DNA from: Ancrocorticia sp047501485
Lineage (GTDB): Bacteria; Actinomycetota; Actinomycetes; Actinomycetales; Actinomycetaceae
Reading direction: 5' to 3'
Assembly (NCBI GenBank): GCA_047501485.1
Contig: JAZDRN010000005.1
Span: 128,743-192,742 of the forward strand
Length of the DNA: 64,000 bases
Both the position numbers and the translations under genes were made by a program. Below are positions 35,189 through 42,757 of this stretch, one piece after another. The first letter of the stretch is position 1; every line of letters begins with the position of its first letter. Below the pieces are notes generated by a model, which saw only the letters and a program-made list of their open reading frames with translations, ran no database searches and was not told the DNA's origin.

Positions 35189-35818
35189 CAGTCATCACAT
35201 CCACGCCTCTCCCCAACGATCATGCAGGCGCCGTTCCGGGGCAACTATAAAAGCATGTTGCTTTCACCGTTAACCCCTCAGATTTGATATAGACGGTTGC
35301 TTGAGCGGCCGATATGCACTCTAAGACAGAAGAGGAATTCTTCGTTCGGTGGCCTCGACAATCGCTTCTTTGTAGTTGTTTGAGCTCCTGCCGCTGGTTG
35401 TTTTGACTTTAACACTGTAAGTCTCAGATTTTGAGCAGAACTGTAAAATCGTGTGTAGAAAGCAAGTTAATTACCCAGGAGCATGCCGTCACTAGCCCGT
35501 TGTCAATGAACGAAAGAGACGGCTTAGCAGCACGTTCGTGAAGAATGCTGACCTTCGTCCCAGCCAGCCAGCCAGTCATCGCGGGGTTAGTTTCCACCTA
35601 CTTCGGTTGAGACACTGGCGTTCGCCTGAACTTGCATCCCAGTCTGAAGCATCACCAGCTACGAAGCGTAGCCATGCAACGAAAGAGCGGAGATGTCTAG
35701 ACTCGAGGGAAACACCAACCAAGGCATGACACGCCGAGCTCGCACCGATGCCTGCGTCTCCCACGAGCGGGGAGTTCGGTTTCAGCTTCTCCTGCTGGTG
35801 GCTTCTCCGCTCCCCACT
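35189..35818. other. Gene-poor, lower-GC gap
   Basis: About 630 bases with no convincing gene: the open frames lack ribosome binding sites, membrane or domain character and homology to neighbours. AT-rich stretches occur around 35280-35480. The 83-bp repeat element follows immediately. The region looks like decayed accessory sequence between the duplicated membrane module and the next gene. Confidence 0.5.
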
Positions 35819-35819
35819 C

Positions 35820-35902
35820 GAAGAGGCCACGGATCTGTCGAGAGGTAACGGATCTGACAGTGTCTTATGTGTGGCCTCTCGCCCGATGTGTGGCCTCTCG
35901 CC
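35820..35902. repeat. 83-bp dispersed inverted-repeat element, copy A
   Basis: This 83-base block aligns without gaps to 63156-63238 (62 of 83 bases identical by my count). Both hold two forward GAGG-type arms and two reverse arms (GTGGCCTCTCGCC class), so the element can fold into nested hairpins. It ends 17 bases from the stop of the minus-strand gene at 35919. Both copies are intergenic. Confidence 0.75.
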
Positions 35903-35918
35903 TGTACAACAGAGCCCC

Positions 35919-36443
35919 TTACTCACATTTTCGCCGTTTTTCTGTACGAGCGTATTTCGTTGCCGGGGCGCGCCGTCGTCGGACATGCCTGATCAAACCG
36001 TAGGTGCCAAGTACCGTAAGCGACCATGTGATGAAGGCGAGCCAGGCGGGAGAGAATCGGTACTTATTGACGCGAGTAGAGACCGGCTCTTTGAAGAGCT
36101 CGAGGATCCCACTGCCATCCAGTAGCAGTATGACGGGCATGGAACTCCACACCAGAAGTCCCAACACCAGAAGCAGCCACATCGTGAGGGTGCGTTCGGG
36201 CGGGGTTGCCTCCCGACCTCGAACCGTTGCGACGACGGCAGGCAGGAACCCGATCTCGATGATGCAGTATCCGCCGAAGAAGAGCACCGGCAGCAGATTC
36301 ACCGGAGTCATCTCATTGACGCCCGTCGCAAGGAGCGCGAGTAGCACGGCAAACACCACAGGAGGAAGGCAGAACAGTATGACGATCGCCGCCCAGAGCC
36401 GCACTCGCGACCGCTTCACGGGCGCAGGCTTGTTCGCTGCCAT
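35919..36443 (-). CDS. Hypothetical four-helix membrane protein
   Basis: A 174-residue protein with four predicted membrane helices (about residues 15-40, 47-70, 88-108, 138-158) and basic ends (APVKRSRVRLW at the start, HVRRRRAPATK near the end). The start MAANKPAPVK is chosen because the preceding in-frame codons are unlike a membrane protein head. Family not recognised. It is separated by 79 bases from the esterase gene on the same strand and may be cotranscribed with it. Confidence 0.6.
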   Translation of the reverse strand: MAANKPAPVKRSRVRLWAAIVILFCLPPVVFAVLLALLATGVNEMTPVNLLPVLFFGGYCIIEIGFLPAVVATVRGREATPPERTLTMWLLLVLGLLVWSSMPVILLLDGSGILELFKEPVSTRVNKYRFSPAWLAFITWSLTVLGTYGLIRHVRRRRAPATKYARTEKRRKCE

Positions 36444-36522
36444 CGTCGTGCTCCTCGCATCCCGGTGATCGCGTAATCCACGGTTGAGATTTTCTTGGTG
36501 TGGGTATCTCGCGTAAAGATTA

Positions 36523-37671
36523 TCATTCGTGGTTTGCGGGAGAGACTTTGGTTTCGGTTCCTCTGACCCAGGCGAGGAACTCAAGCACGGCCATGACTAC
36601 CGCCGCGTGGCGCAGGGAGGCGAAAAGGTCGAAGTTGTGGACGGCACCGGGAAGTTCGGCGTAAACGATCGCTCCTTCATGGCGGGTACGCATGGCGACG
36701 GCGAATTTCTCGGCGCCGGTGAGTGGAGCCATCGGATCCTCCGCACCGTGGATCACCAACAGCGGCGGCACGGGACGATCGGTGAACTCCGCAGGATCGG
36801 AGAACTCTTGCCCGAAGGCAGACCCATAGTAGCCATACAACCCCACAACGGCGGCAACCCCGGTATCGGCATCCTCTAAACCCGGCTGCAGTTCAGGATG
36901 ATTCGCCGATACTCCACAGTGAGAGGCGAGTTGAGCGCCAGCGGACCCACCACCGATAACCGGGATTCCGCCATCCGCGCCGTAACGAGTTCCTTCGTTC
37001 CGCACCCACGCGATTACCCTCTTGACGTCAGCCAATGCGACGAGGAAGGGAACCCGCAGGTGGTAATTGGCACTCACGCAGACCCAGCCGTGGCTGGCGA
37101 GAGTCTCCAATAGGAGCTTCGCTTGGCGGTTCTTGGAGCCGCTGTGGAATCCACCCGGATGCAGGTATATGAAAACGGGGCCTGAGGCCACACCTCGCCG
37201 ACGGTAGACATCGAGAAGATTGGCTTTGCCTCCCGGCCCATAGCTGACGTTCCGGTAGCGGCGGACCCACGGGTTGGGAATGCGCAGCGGTGCTACCAGA
37301 GACCAGAGACTACGCCGCCAATGGCCTGCCCGGCTCGCGCGCGGGCGATCCTCGCCAAGTTCAGAGTTGAGGGCAGACTCTAGGGTGGGCAGCGCATGGA
37401 GGGACTGCGCGATAATGCGCACGAGCGCCAACAGCACCACGGCGGCCACGACCGCCGCAACTATACCTAAAGCAGAGGCCAACTCGCCGTTATCGAACGC
37501 GGCCCATGTGATGAGGAGCAGATACCACATGAGCATGAACGGTATCTCGCTCGCGATGGTCCCAAGCACGAAGGTCGGGGTAGCGTGCGGCCCACGCGTG
37601 GGGCGCGGCCACAACGCGCATGCAGCGGTCGCCGCGATCAACAGAACTGAGAAAACATAGCCAAGAGGCAT
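36523..37671 (-). CDS. Membrane-anchored alpha/beta hydrolase
   Basis: A 382-residue esterase/lipase-like protein. Three membrane helices (about residues 5-100) precede a soluble hydrolase domain. The oxyanion motif is YLHPGGFHSGSK, the nucleophile elbow is GGGSAGAQLA, the acid lies around VIHGAEDPM and the catalytic His in VHNFDLF near the C-terminus, as in hormone-sensitive-lipase-type enzymes. AAGGAG precedes the ATG. Similar actinobacterial proteins act on lipid or ester substrates at the membrane. No pathway partner is adjacent. Confidence 0.82.
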   Translation of the reverse strand: MPLGYVFSVLLIAATAACALWPRPTRGPHATPTFVLGTIASEIPFMLMWYLLLITWAAFDNGELASALGIVAAVVAAVVLLALVRIIAQSLHALPTLESALNSELGEDRPRASRAGHWRRSLWSLVAPLRIPNPWVRRYRNVSYGPGGKANLLDVYRRRGVASGPVFIYLHPGGFHSGSKNRQAKLLLETLASHGWVCVSANYHLRVPFLVALADVKRVIAWVRNEGTRYGADGGIPVIGGGSAGAQLASHCGVSANHPELQPGLEDADTGVAAVVGLYGYYGSAFGQEFSDPAEFTDRPVPPLLVIHGAEDPMAPLTGAEKFAVAMRTRHEGAIVYAELPGAVHNFDLFASLRHAAVVMAVLEFLAWVRGTETKVSPANHE

Positions 37672-37788
37672 GGAACTCTCCTTGTTGCCTTGAGTCTCAG
37701 ACTACTTCGGAGCCGAGGCTTCGGCTAGATGCCTACCTCAAGATCAGGTGTACCTACCCGTGCCCGCGGTGAGGCGCGTCAGGAGCCC

Positions 37789-38670
37789 TCATGCCTCGGG
37801 GATATCGCGATGGAAGGATTCCAGCGTCACCGACGCCGGATCCGGCCCGCCGCGCACCCCGGTGTCCAGCGCATCGATCTTCGCCAGCTCATCGCCGGTG
37901 AGCTCGAAGCCGAACACGTCGAAGTTCGCTGCAATCCGCGCGGGGTTCACCGACTTCGGGATGGCGAAGCGGCCCTCCTGCAGGTGCCAGCGCAGCATCA
38001 CCTGCGCCGGGGTCTTGCCGTGCGCGGTCGCGATCTCACCAATGACGGGGTCGTTGAATGTGGAGCGGCTGGAATCGCCGCGGTAGCTGGTGATCCCGCC
38101 CATCGGCGACCACGCCTGGGTGAGGATGCCGTGCTCGGCATTCGCCTTCTGCACGTCCGGCTGGGTGAAGTAGGGGTGCACCTCGATCTGGTTCACCGCC
38201 GGCACGATGTCCGTCTGCGACAGCAGATCAGCCAGCATTGCGGGCATGAAGTTACTGACGCCGATCGCGCGGACCTTCCCATCGGCCAAGAGCTTCTCGA
38301 GGGCCTTGTAGGCGCCGACCGTCTTCTCGAACGCGGTGGTCAGAGGCTGATGCAACAGCAGCAGATCGATCTGCCCGACGCCGAGCTTGCCGGCGGACTT
38401 GTCGAAGGCGTGCAGGGCCTCCTCGTAGCCGTAATCGCTGATCCACAACTTCGTCTCGATGAAGACCTCAGACCGATCAAGACCCGAGGCGCGGACGCCG
38501 TCGCCGACCTCGCGCTCATTGAAATACGAAGCAGCCGTGTCGATCAGCCTATAGCCGACCTTCAGTGCCTCAGTCACAGAGGAAACGGTCTCCTCTGGAG
38601 GGGTCTGGAAGACGCCGAAGCCCAGGGCAGGCATCTCCACGCCATTGTTCAGAGTGATGTTCGTACTCAT
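37789..38670 (-). CDS. Aldo-keto reductase
   Basis: A 293-residue NADPH-dependent AKR of the 2,5-diketo-gluconate reductase-like type. The catalytic tetrad is Asp44, Tyr49, Lys74 and His107 (DTAASYFNE, ETKLW, LLLLHQP). GVSNF and the C-terminal cofactor region IPKSVNPARI are standard. The start MSTNITLNNG fits the family; the longer frame is rejected. A 17-base element 37 bases upstream is shared with the XRE gene next to it, so the AKR is probably controlled by that regulator. Substrate unknown. Confidence 0.93.
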   Translation of the reverse strand: MSTNITLNNGVEMPALGFGVFQTPPEETVSSVTEALKVGYRLIDTAASYFNEREVGDGVRASGLDRSEVFIETKLWISDYGYEEALHAFDKSAGKLGVGQIDLLLLHQPLTTAFEKTVGAYKALEKLLADGKVRAIGVSNFMPAMLADLLSQTDIVPAVNQIEVHPYFTQPDVQKANAEHGILTQAWSPMGGITSYRGDSSRSTFNDPVIGEIATAHGKTPAQVMLRWHLQEGRFAIPKSVNPARIAANFDVFGFELTGDELAKIDALDTGVRGGPDPASVTLESFHRDIPEA

Positions 38671-38706
38671 GCATTCCACGCTAGGCGCGCCACTCAGAGT
38701 GAGGAA

Positions 38707-38723
38707 GGAACTGTCAGTACACC
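38707..38723 (-). promoter_or_regulatory. Shared operator, AKR copy
   Basis: GGAACTGTCAGTACACC begins 37 bases upstream of the AKR start codon. It matches 16 of 17 bases of the element at 39674-39690, which lies the same distance from the XRE start. The core GAACTG-N-CAGTAC is an imperfect palindrome. Confidence 0.65.
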
Positions 38724-38761
38724 CTTGCGGGGAGACATACTTTTCAGCCAGGTATTCAGCG

Positions 38762-39637
38762 TCAACTGCTTGAAGGAGTGCCAATATCCTGTTCGGCGAC
38801 GGCGAGGCTGGCCAAGATCTTCATACGTTCCTCGGTGAAGCTACCTGCCTCGGCCGTGTACGCGAACATGAACCACTCCGGGTTGGCTGGAAGATCCATC
38901 GCCTGATATGAGAATTCCAGATCGCCGACGACGGGGTGATGGATGCGCTTGATTCCGGCACGGTGATGGCGCACGTTGTGCTTGGACCAGCGGCACCGGA
39001 ACGTGTCGCTGCGGGTCACGAGCTCGCCGATGAGAGCCGAGAGTCCCTTGTCGAGAGGGTTCTGGCCGGCATAGGTGCGCAGCGTCGCGACGATATCGTC
39101 GGCGTTCTGCTCCCAATCGGGGAAGAAGTTCTGAGCGGCGGGGTTGAGGAACATGAACCGGGCCGTGTTGTCCTGGTTGGCTGGGTCATCGAGAATCGGG
39201 GCATACAAGGCGCGGCCGAGGACGTTGGCAGCGACGAAATCCATCTTGCGGTCTCTCACCCACATTGGAGCGCCGGTCACCGCGTCCAGGAACCGTTGCA
39301 GTTCCCGCTTCGCCTTCGTCGTCACCGGTTTGGAATTGCGACGTCGAGGCGCTGGTGGCCCGGCAGCACGGGCTAGATCGTTCAGATGGTCGTACTCCGC
39401 CTCGTCAAGCTGCAGCGTGTGAGCAAGCGCGTCCAGGACCTCAGAAGATACTCCCGCGAGGTCACCACGTTCCATACGAGCGTAATAATCGACGCTGACG
39501 CCCGTGAGCATCGCGACCTCTTCACGCCGCAGTCCAGGAACTCGACGTCGCCCACCGCCGACGATGCCAACCTGCTGTGGTGTGATCCGGGCTCTCCGCG
39601 TGCGCAAGAACTCGGCCACCTCGGCTCGATGATCCAT
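38762..39637 (-). CDS. XRE regulator with MmyB-like ligand domain
   Basis: A 291-residue regulator. The helix-turn-helix is at about residues 30-65 (GLRREEVAMLTGVSVDYYAR), preceded by the family head RRARITPQQVG. The C-terminal two-thirds is an MmyB-like PAS-type domain (ANVLGRALYAPIL, ARFMFLNPAAQNFFPDW, HHPVVGDLEFSYQAM), which binds small molecules such as fatty acids in relatives. It lies between the AKR downstream and the divergent SDR. Matching sites before the AKR and before this gene suggest it autoregulates and controls both redox enzymes. No Shine-Dalgarno is visible; leaderless expression is possible. Confidence 0.9.
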   Translation of the reverse strand: MDHRAEVAEFLRTRRARITPQQVGIVGGGRRRVPGLRREEVAMLTGVSVDYYARMERGDLAGVSSEVLDALAHTLQLDEAEYDHLNDLARAAGPPAPRRRNSKPVTTKAKRELQRFLDAVTGAPMWVRDRKMDFVAANVLGRALYAPILDDPANQDNTARFMFLNPAAQNFFPDWEQNADDIVATLRTYAGQNPLDKGLSALIGELVTRSDTFRCRWSKHNVRHHRAGIKRIHHPVVGDLEFSYQAMDLPANPEWFMFAYTAEAGSFTEERMKILASLAVAEQDIGTPSSS

Positions 39638-39673
39638 ATCTGTAACTGTAACGCCGCCGACGGAGAGTTGGGA

Positions 39674-39690
39674 GGAACTGCCAGTACACC
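39674..39690 (-). promoter_or_regulatory. Shared operator, XRE/SDR copy
   Basis: GGAACTGCCAGTACACC begins 37 bases upstream of the XRE start and lies in the gap between the divergent XRE and SDR genes. It repeats the site before the AKR gene. The rest of the gap, 39800-39885, has short GGTAC/CACGAGCCA direct repeats. Confidence 0.65.
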
Positions 39691-39893
39691 GATCACCGGT
39701 CACTTCCTGGTGCGGCAGTGCAGTGATGTGCTTATGTGAGGTAGCACCCCTATCGACGCACCGACGCACGCTTTTCGCACTCGGCGCCCCGGTGCGCCGC
39801 GAACTATATGTAGTGGTACGCCACGAGCCATACGTGGAGGTACAGCACGAGCCACACATAGCCACCACAAGCCACGTAAAGAAGGAGATCATC

Positions 39894-40628
39894 ATGAGTG
39901 GGACCCAGAATACTGGCCGCGTCGCGGTCATCACCGGCGCATCTTCCGGCATCGGCGCGGCCACCGCACGCGCCCTGGCCGCTGAAGGTTACCGCGTCGC
40001 GCTCCTCGCCCGGCGTCTTGATCGAGTCAAAGCTCTCGCCTCCAAGATCGACGGCGGCTCTATCGCAATCCAAGCCGACGTCACCGACCGAGATCAGCTG
40101 GTGGCTGCCGCTCAGCGCGTCCAAGACGAGCTCGGAGGGGCGGACGTGCTCATCAACAATGCTGGCGTCATGCTGCTCGGTCCCTTCTCCTCCGCGCGGC
40201 GCGAGGACTACCACACCATGGTCGAAGCCAACCTGCTCGGCGCGATTACCGCCACGGAGGTGTTCCTCGACCAACTGAAAGACGGCGGCGGCGACCTGGT
40301 GAACATCTCGTCCGTGGCCGGCCGCACTGCCCGCGCCACCAACGGCGTCTATGCGGCCACCAAATGGGGCATCAACGGCTGGTCTGAATCCTTACGGCAG
40401 GAACTGCTGCCGGACATTCGCGTCACATTGATCGAGCCGGGGATCGTGGACACCGAGCTACCCACCCATATCACCGATGACGCGACCCGCGAGGCGGTTC
40501 AAAAGGGCTACGATGCCGCCACGGTCAAGCCCGAAGAGGTCGCCGAGATCATCGCATTCGTTCTTGCCCGGCCCCGCCACCTCGCCATCAACGAGGTCCT
40601 CTTGCGACCCGCGGACCAACTCGGCTGA
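39894..40628 (+). CDS. SDR-family oxidoreductase
   Basis: A 244-residue classical short-chain dehydrogenase, YdfG/clavaldehyde-type. The cofactor motif is TGASSGIG (residues 14-21), NNAG at 88-91, and the catalytic triad Ser140, Tyr153 and Lys157 (YAATK) is complete, in contrast to the SDR at 4758. ARR after the second strand suits NADPH. AAGGAG precedes the ATG; an upstream extension has no family character. It is divergent from the XRE regulator and probably shares its operator. Substrate not deducible. Confidence 0.93.
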   Translation: MSGTQNTGRVAVITGASSGIGAATARALAAEGYRVALLARRLDRVKALASKIDGGSIAIQADVTDRDQLVAAAQRVQDELGGADVLINNAGVMLLGPFSSARREDYHTMVEANLLGAITATEVFLDQLKDGGGDLVNISSVAGRTARATNGVYAATKWGINGWSESLRQELLPDIRVTLIEPGIVDTELPTHITDDATREAVQKGYDAATVKPEEVAEIIAFVLARPRHLAINEVLLRPADQLG

Positions 40629-40648
40629 TCCGGATCGAGGCGCATCCA

Positions 40649-40741
40649 TCAGCTTGAATTCTCCAAGCCGGACCACCGCTGGAACTGCTCTGTTATCAGC
40701 CGCTTTACCAGGCTGACATCGATCGCGGGGACGACGCTCAT
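40649..40741 (-). pseudogene. N-terminal remnant resembling an aminoglycoside-phosphotransferase-like gene
   Basis: Thirty codons from ATG 40741 read SVVPAIDVSLVKRLITEQFQ and RWSGL, which resembles the start of APH-family kinases (IDxxLVRRLLAAQFPQW). The frame stops at 40649, just after the SDR gene end, so the rest was lost. GGGAG lies upstream. The remainder of 40742-41092 shows no gene. The match is short and from pattern memory. Confidence 0.4.
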
Positions 40742-41092
40742 GTTCTTCACTCCCAATGACTCGAAACAGGCTTCGCATGTAAGCCTTCGACGAGAATACC
40801 GACGACGCCAGCATGGGCCCGCGAGCGCCACGCTCCGCCACCGGCGATCCACGATCACTACATCGAAGCGGTTTGGCGCCTCTCACCTTACAGTTCCCAA
40901 AGCCTGGCTTGACGCGACTCGGCGGACCGTGGTGAGGGCCGGTTATGGAAGCAGGTGTGTACCTCCGTTCCGGATGCGGAGGCAGGAGGAGCGGAGCTGG
41001 CAGAATATATCCACATGCATCGTCCGCCGCCGAGCCGTCTCCCAGTAGCGATCTTCGCGGGGCGGTCGGCACCCGAAAAGAAGGAAGCGCTC

Positions 41093-41674
41093 ATGGCTCG
41101 CCCGAAGTACACCCCTTACCTGGACGATCCCCAGGATGGCCTGTCACCCGACACAAGCCATCCGGACTATGTGGCTGCGGCTCCAGAGTGGTTCTGGAGC
41201 GAGGACGATCCACGCGCGCCGTTCGGCAGCGACGACGGGCACGACGCGCTCAGCACCCTGCAGGAGCACTTCACTCAGGGCGGCGGTGACGAGCACGTAC
41301 CCGGCTGCGTCGCGGGCCTCATCGCCGACTGGGAGTTAGTCCCCGAGCAGATCTGGGAGAACTCTGCCGAAGAAATCACCGCCTGGCTCGATGCCGACGA
41401 GAACCATGTCCGCTTCCTGCACGGTGAGATCGATGCATACATCGCTGCGGCATGCGGACAGTTCAAGATCTCTGGATGGATCCATCCGGCGCTGCGATTC
41501 TGGGCGGAGCGCGCGATGATGCTGCTCGAGCACGTACTGGAACCGTGGGAGAAGAAAACCTTCAATATCCAGCCGGGCGCCTACGATGAGAAGCTCGAGG
41601 CAACTCGCGCAGTTATTGCGAGAGCACCGGAGCCACCGAAGAAGATGCAACTGCGCATGTACCGCGGCGCGTAG
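41093..41674 (+). CDS. Hypothetical protein
   Basis: A 193-residue acidic soluble protein I do not recognise. AAGAAGGAAG precedes the ATG. The N-terminal part is rich in Asp, Pro and Trp (PEWFWSEDDPRAPFGSDD); the middle has short helices with EEITAWLDADENHVRFLHGE; the C-terminus is basic. No signal peptide or membrane helix. It has no close operon partner and stands between the SDR and tRNA-Val. The sequence 41675-41840 downstream is otherwise empty. Confidence 0.6.
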   Translation: MARPKYTPYLDDPQDGLSPDTSHPDYVAAAPEWFWSEDDPRAPFGSDDGHDALSTLQEHFTQGGGDEHVPGCVAGLIADWELVPEQIWENSAEEITAWLDADENHVRFLHGEIDAYIAAACGQFKISGWIHPALRFWAERAMMLLEHVLEPWEKKTFNIQPGAYDEKLEATRAVIARAPEPPKKMQLRMYRGA

Positions 41675-41840
41675 GCGACTCTGGAGTGCGGCATCGAGCG
41701 TGTTCTTGCTGACCGCGTCCACACCGCTCACTCAGCCGTCCCGGCTTCCCTCGCACTGGCCCGGACCGAAACACCCACCGGGCGTTTCTCTCCCCGGGTC
41801 AGCCCTCACGGGGTTCGAGTCCCCCAGTTCAGAACAAACA

Positions 41841-41880
41841 AAGCTGCGGAGCACCCCAAAAATGGGGTGCTCCGCAGCTT
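41841..41880 (-). terminator. Rho-independent terminator after tRNA-Val
   Basis: AAGCTGCGGAGCACCCC (41841-41857) pairs perfectly with 41864-41880 around a 6-base loop. Read on the minus strand it is followed by TTTGTTTGTT, a U-rich tract. It starts one base after the tRNA 3' end and is the strongest terminator in the window. Confidence 0.9.
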
Positions 41881-41881
41881 G

Positions 41882-41955
41882 TGGGCCCAGAGGGACTCGA
41901 ACCCCCGACATCCACGGTGTAAACGTGGCGCTCTAGCCAACTGAGCTATAGGCCC
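41882..41955 (-). tRNA. tRNA-Val (anticodon UAC)
   Basis: Read on the minus strand, the 74-base sequence folds as a cloverleaf: acceptor GGGCCTA pairing with TGGGCCC, D-arm AGCTCAGTTGGC, anticodon arm CCACG-TTTACAC-CGTGG with anticodon TAC, and T-arm GGGGGTTCGAGTCCCTC. The discriminator is A and CCA is not encoded. Confidence 0.93.
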
Positions 41956-42080
41956 ATGCGCCGATCCCCGGCGCGGGGTTCCGCCTGACGCCCCGGCGTG
42001 GGGTCGCACTGTGTCTCAGTGCCGATCAGTCTCCCAATCAGCTAGGCGGACTCAGGAAGTCTACCAGCTGAAAAAAGCGT

Positions 42081-42545
42081 TTACCGCCTCGGGCCCTGTG
42101 CCGTGAGCCGCACTCCGGTCCACGCGTCACTGGCAGCCGCGGTGGTGGTTGCGAGCAGGCCTGCCGTCTCAGCGGCCTCTTCGATGATATCGGCGGAGAC
42201 ATGGCCGTTCTGGCGCGGTCCCGGAACCAGAAGCCACAGGATTGCCTCCTCGGAATCCATATTGGCCTTCATATCCAACAGCAGATCAGCCAGATCGTCC
42301 GCGTCCCCGTCTTCGTCACGCCACCAGCCAACGGCGGCATCAGCGATGTCGGGGTAATCCTCATCGACTAGTTCCCGGCCTATCGCCGTCTCAATAGTTT
42401 CCCGAACGACGTTGTCGACGTCGTCGTCGTAGCCGAATTCTTGGACAACACTTCCCTTTGTGAAACCGAACGATCCCATGAGGACAAGCCCACCGCATTC
42501 GCGAGAATTTCGCAAGTAAGCCCCGCCTAATGAACCGAAATTCAT
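42081..42545 (-). CDS. DUF3052 family protein
   Basis: A 154-residue actinobacterial conserved protein. The core matches DUF3052: GSVVQEFGYDDDVDNVVRET, WWRDEDGDADDLADLL, ILWLLVPGPRQNGHV and ETAGLLATTT. The gene is divergent from aceE, a conserved neighbourhood in actinobacteria, though no biochemical role is established to my knowledge. The start MNFGSLGGAY has GGAAA upstream; a shorter start at MGSFGFTKG (42479) is also possible. Signal peptide and membrane helices are absent. Confidence 0.82.
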   Translation of the reverse strand: MNFGSLGGAYLRNSRECGGLVLMGSFGFTKGSVVQEFGYDDDVDNVVRETIETAIGRELVDEDYPDIADAAVGWWRDEDGDADDLADLLLDMKANMDSEEAILWLLVPGPRQNGHVSADIIEEAAETAGLLATTTAAASDAWTGVRLTAQGPRR

Positions 42546-42757
42546 ACCGTTTCCAGCGCCACTAGAGGGCTTGGCGGGCTTCCTCAAGCGCTATTGGACC
42601 TGGAAAACGCAGCATTGCTCACAAACATCCGTGTTAACTGACACTCCAGCATCCACGCGAGAGCGATAGACTGGATGCATACGGGACTTTCGTCCAACTA
42701 CTTCGTAGTCCCGGCAGATAAGGCAAGTACGCCAAGCTTCGAAACGAGGGAGATTCA

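Noticed and set aside
35576..35986. Minus-strand frame of 136 codons before the 83-bp repeat
   Set aside because: No ribosome site, no domain character, overlaps the 83-bp repeat and the start of a better gene.
39800..39885. GGTAC/CACGAGCCA repeats resembling those at 22743-22800
   Set aside because: The shared words are very short and low in complexity; not convincing as a dispersed repeat.
41807..41835. Plus-strand GGGGTTCGAGTCCCCC resembling a tRNA T-arm
   Set aside because: No acceptor, D- or anticodon arm accompanies it, and its orientation is opposite to tRNA-Val, so it is not an attachment-site duplicate of that tRNA. Possibly a decayed tRNA, but unsupported.
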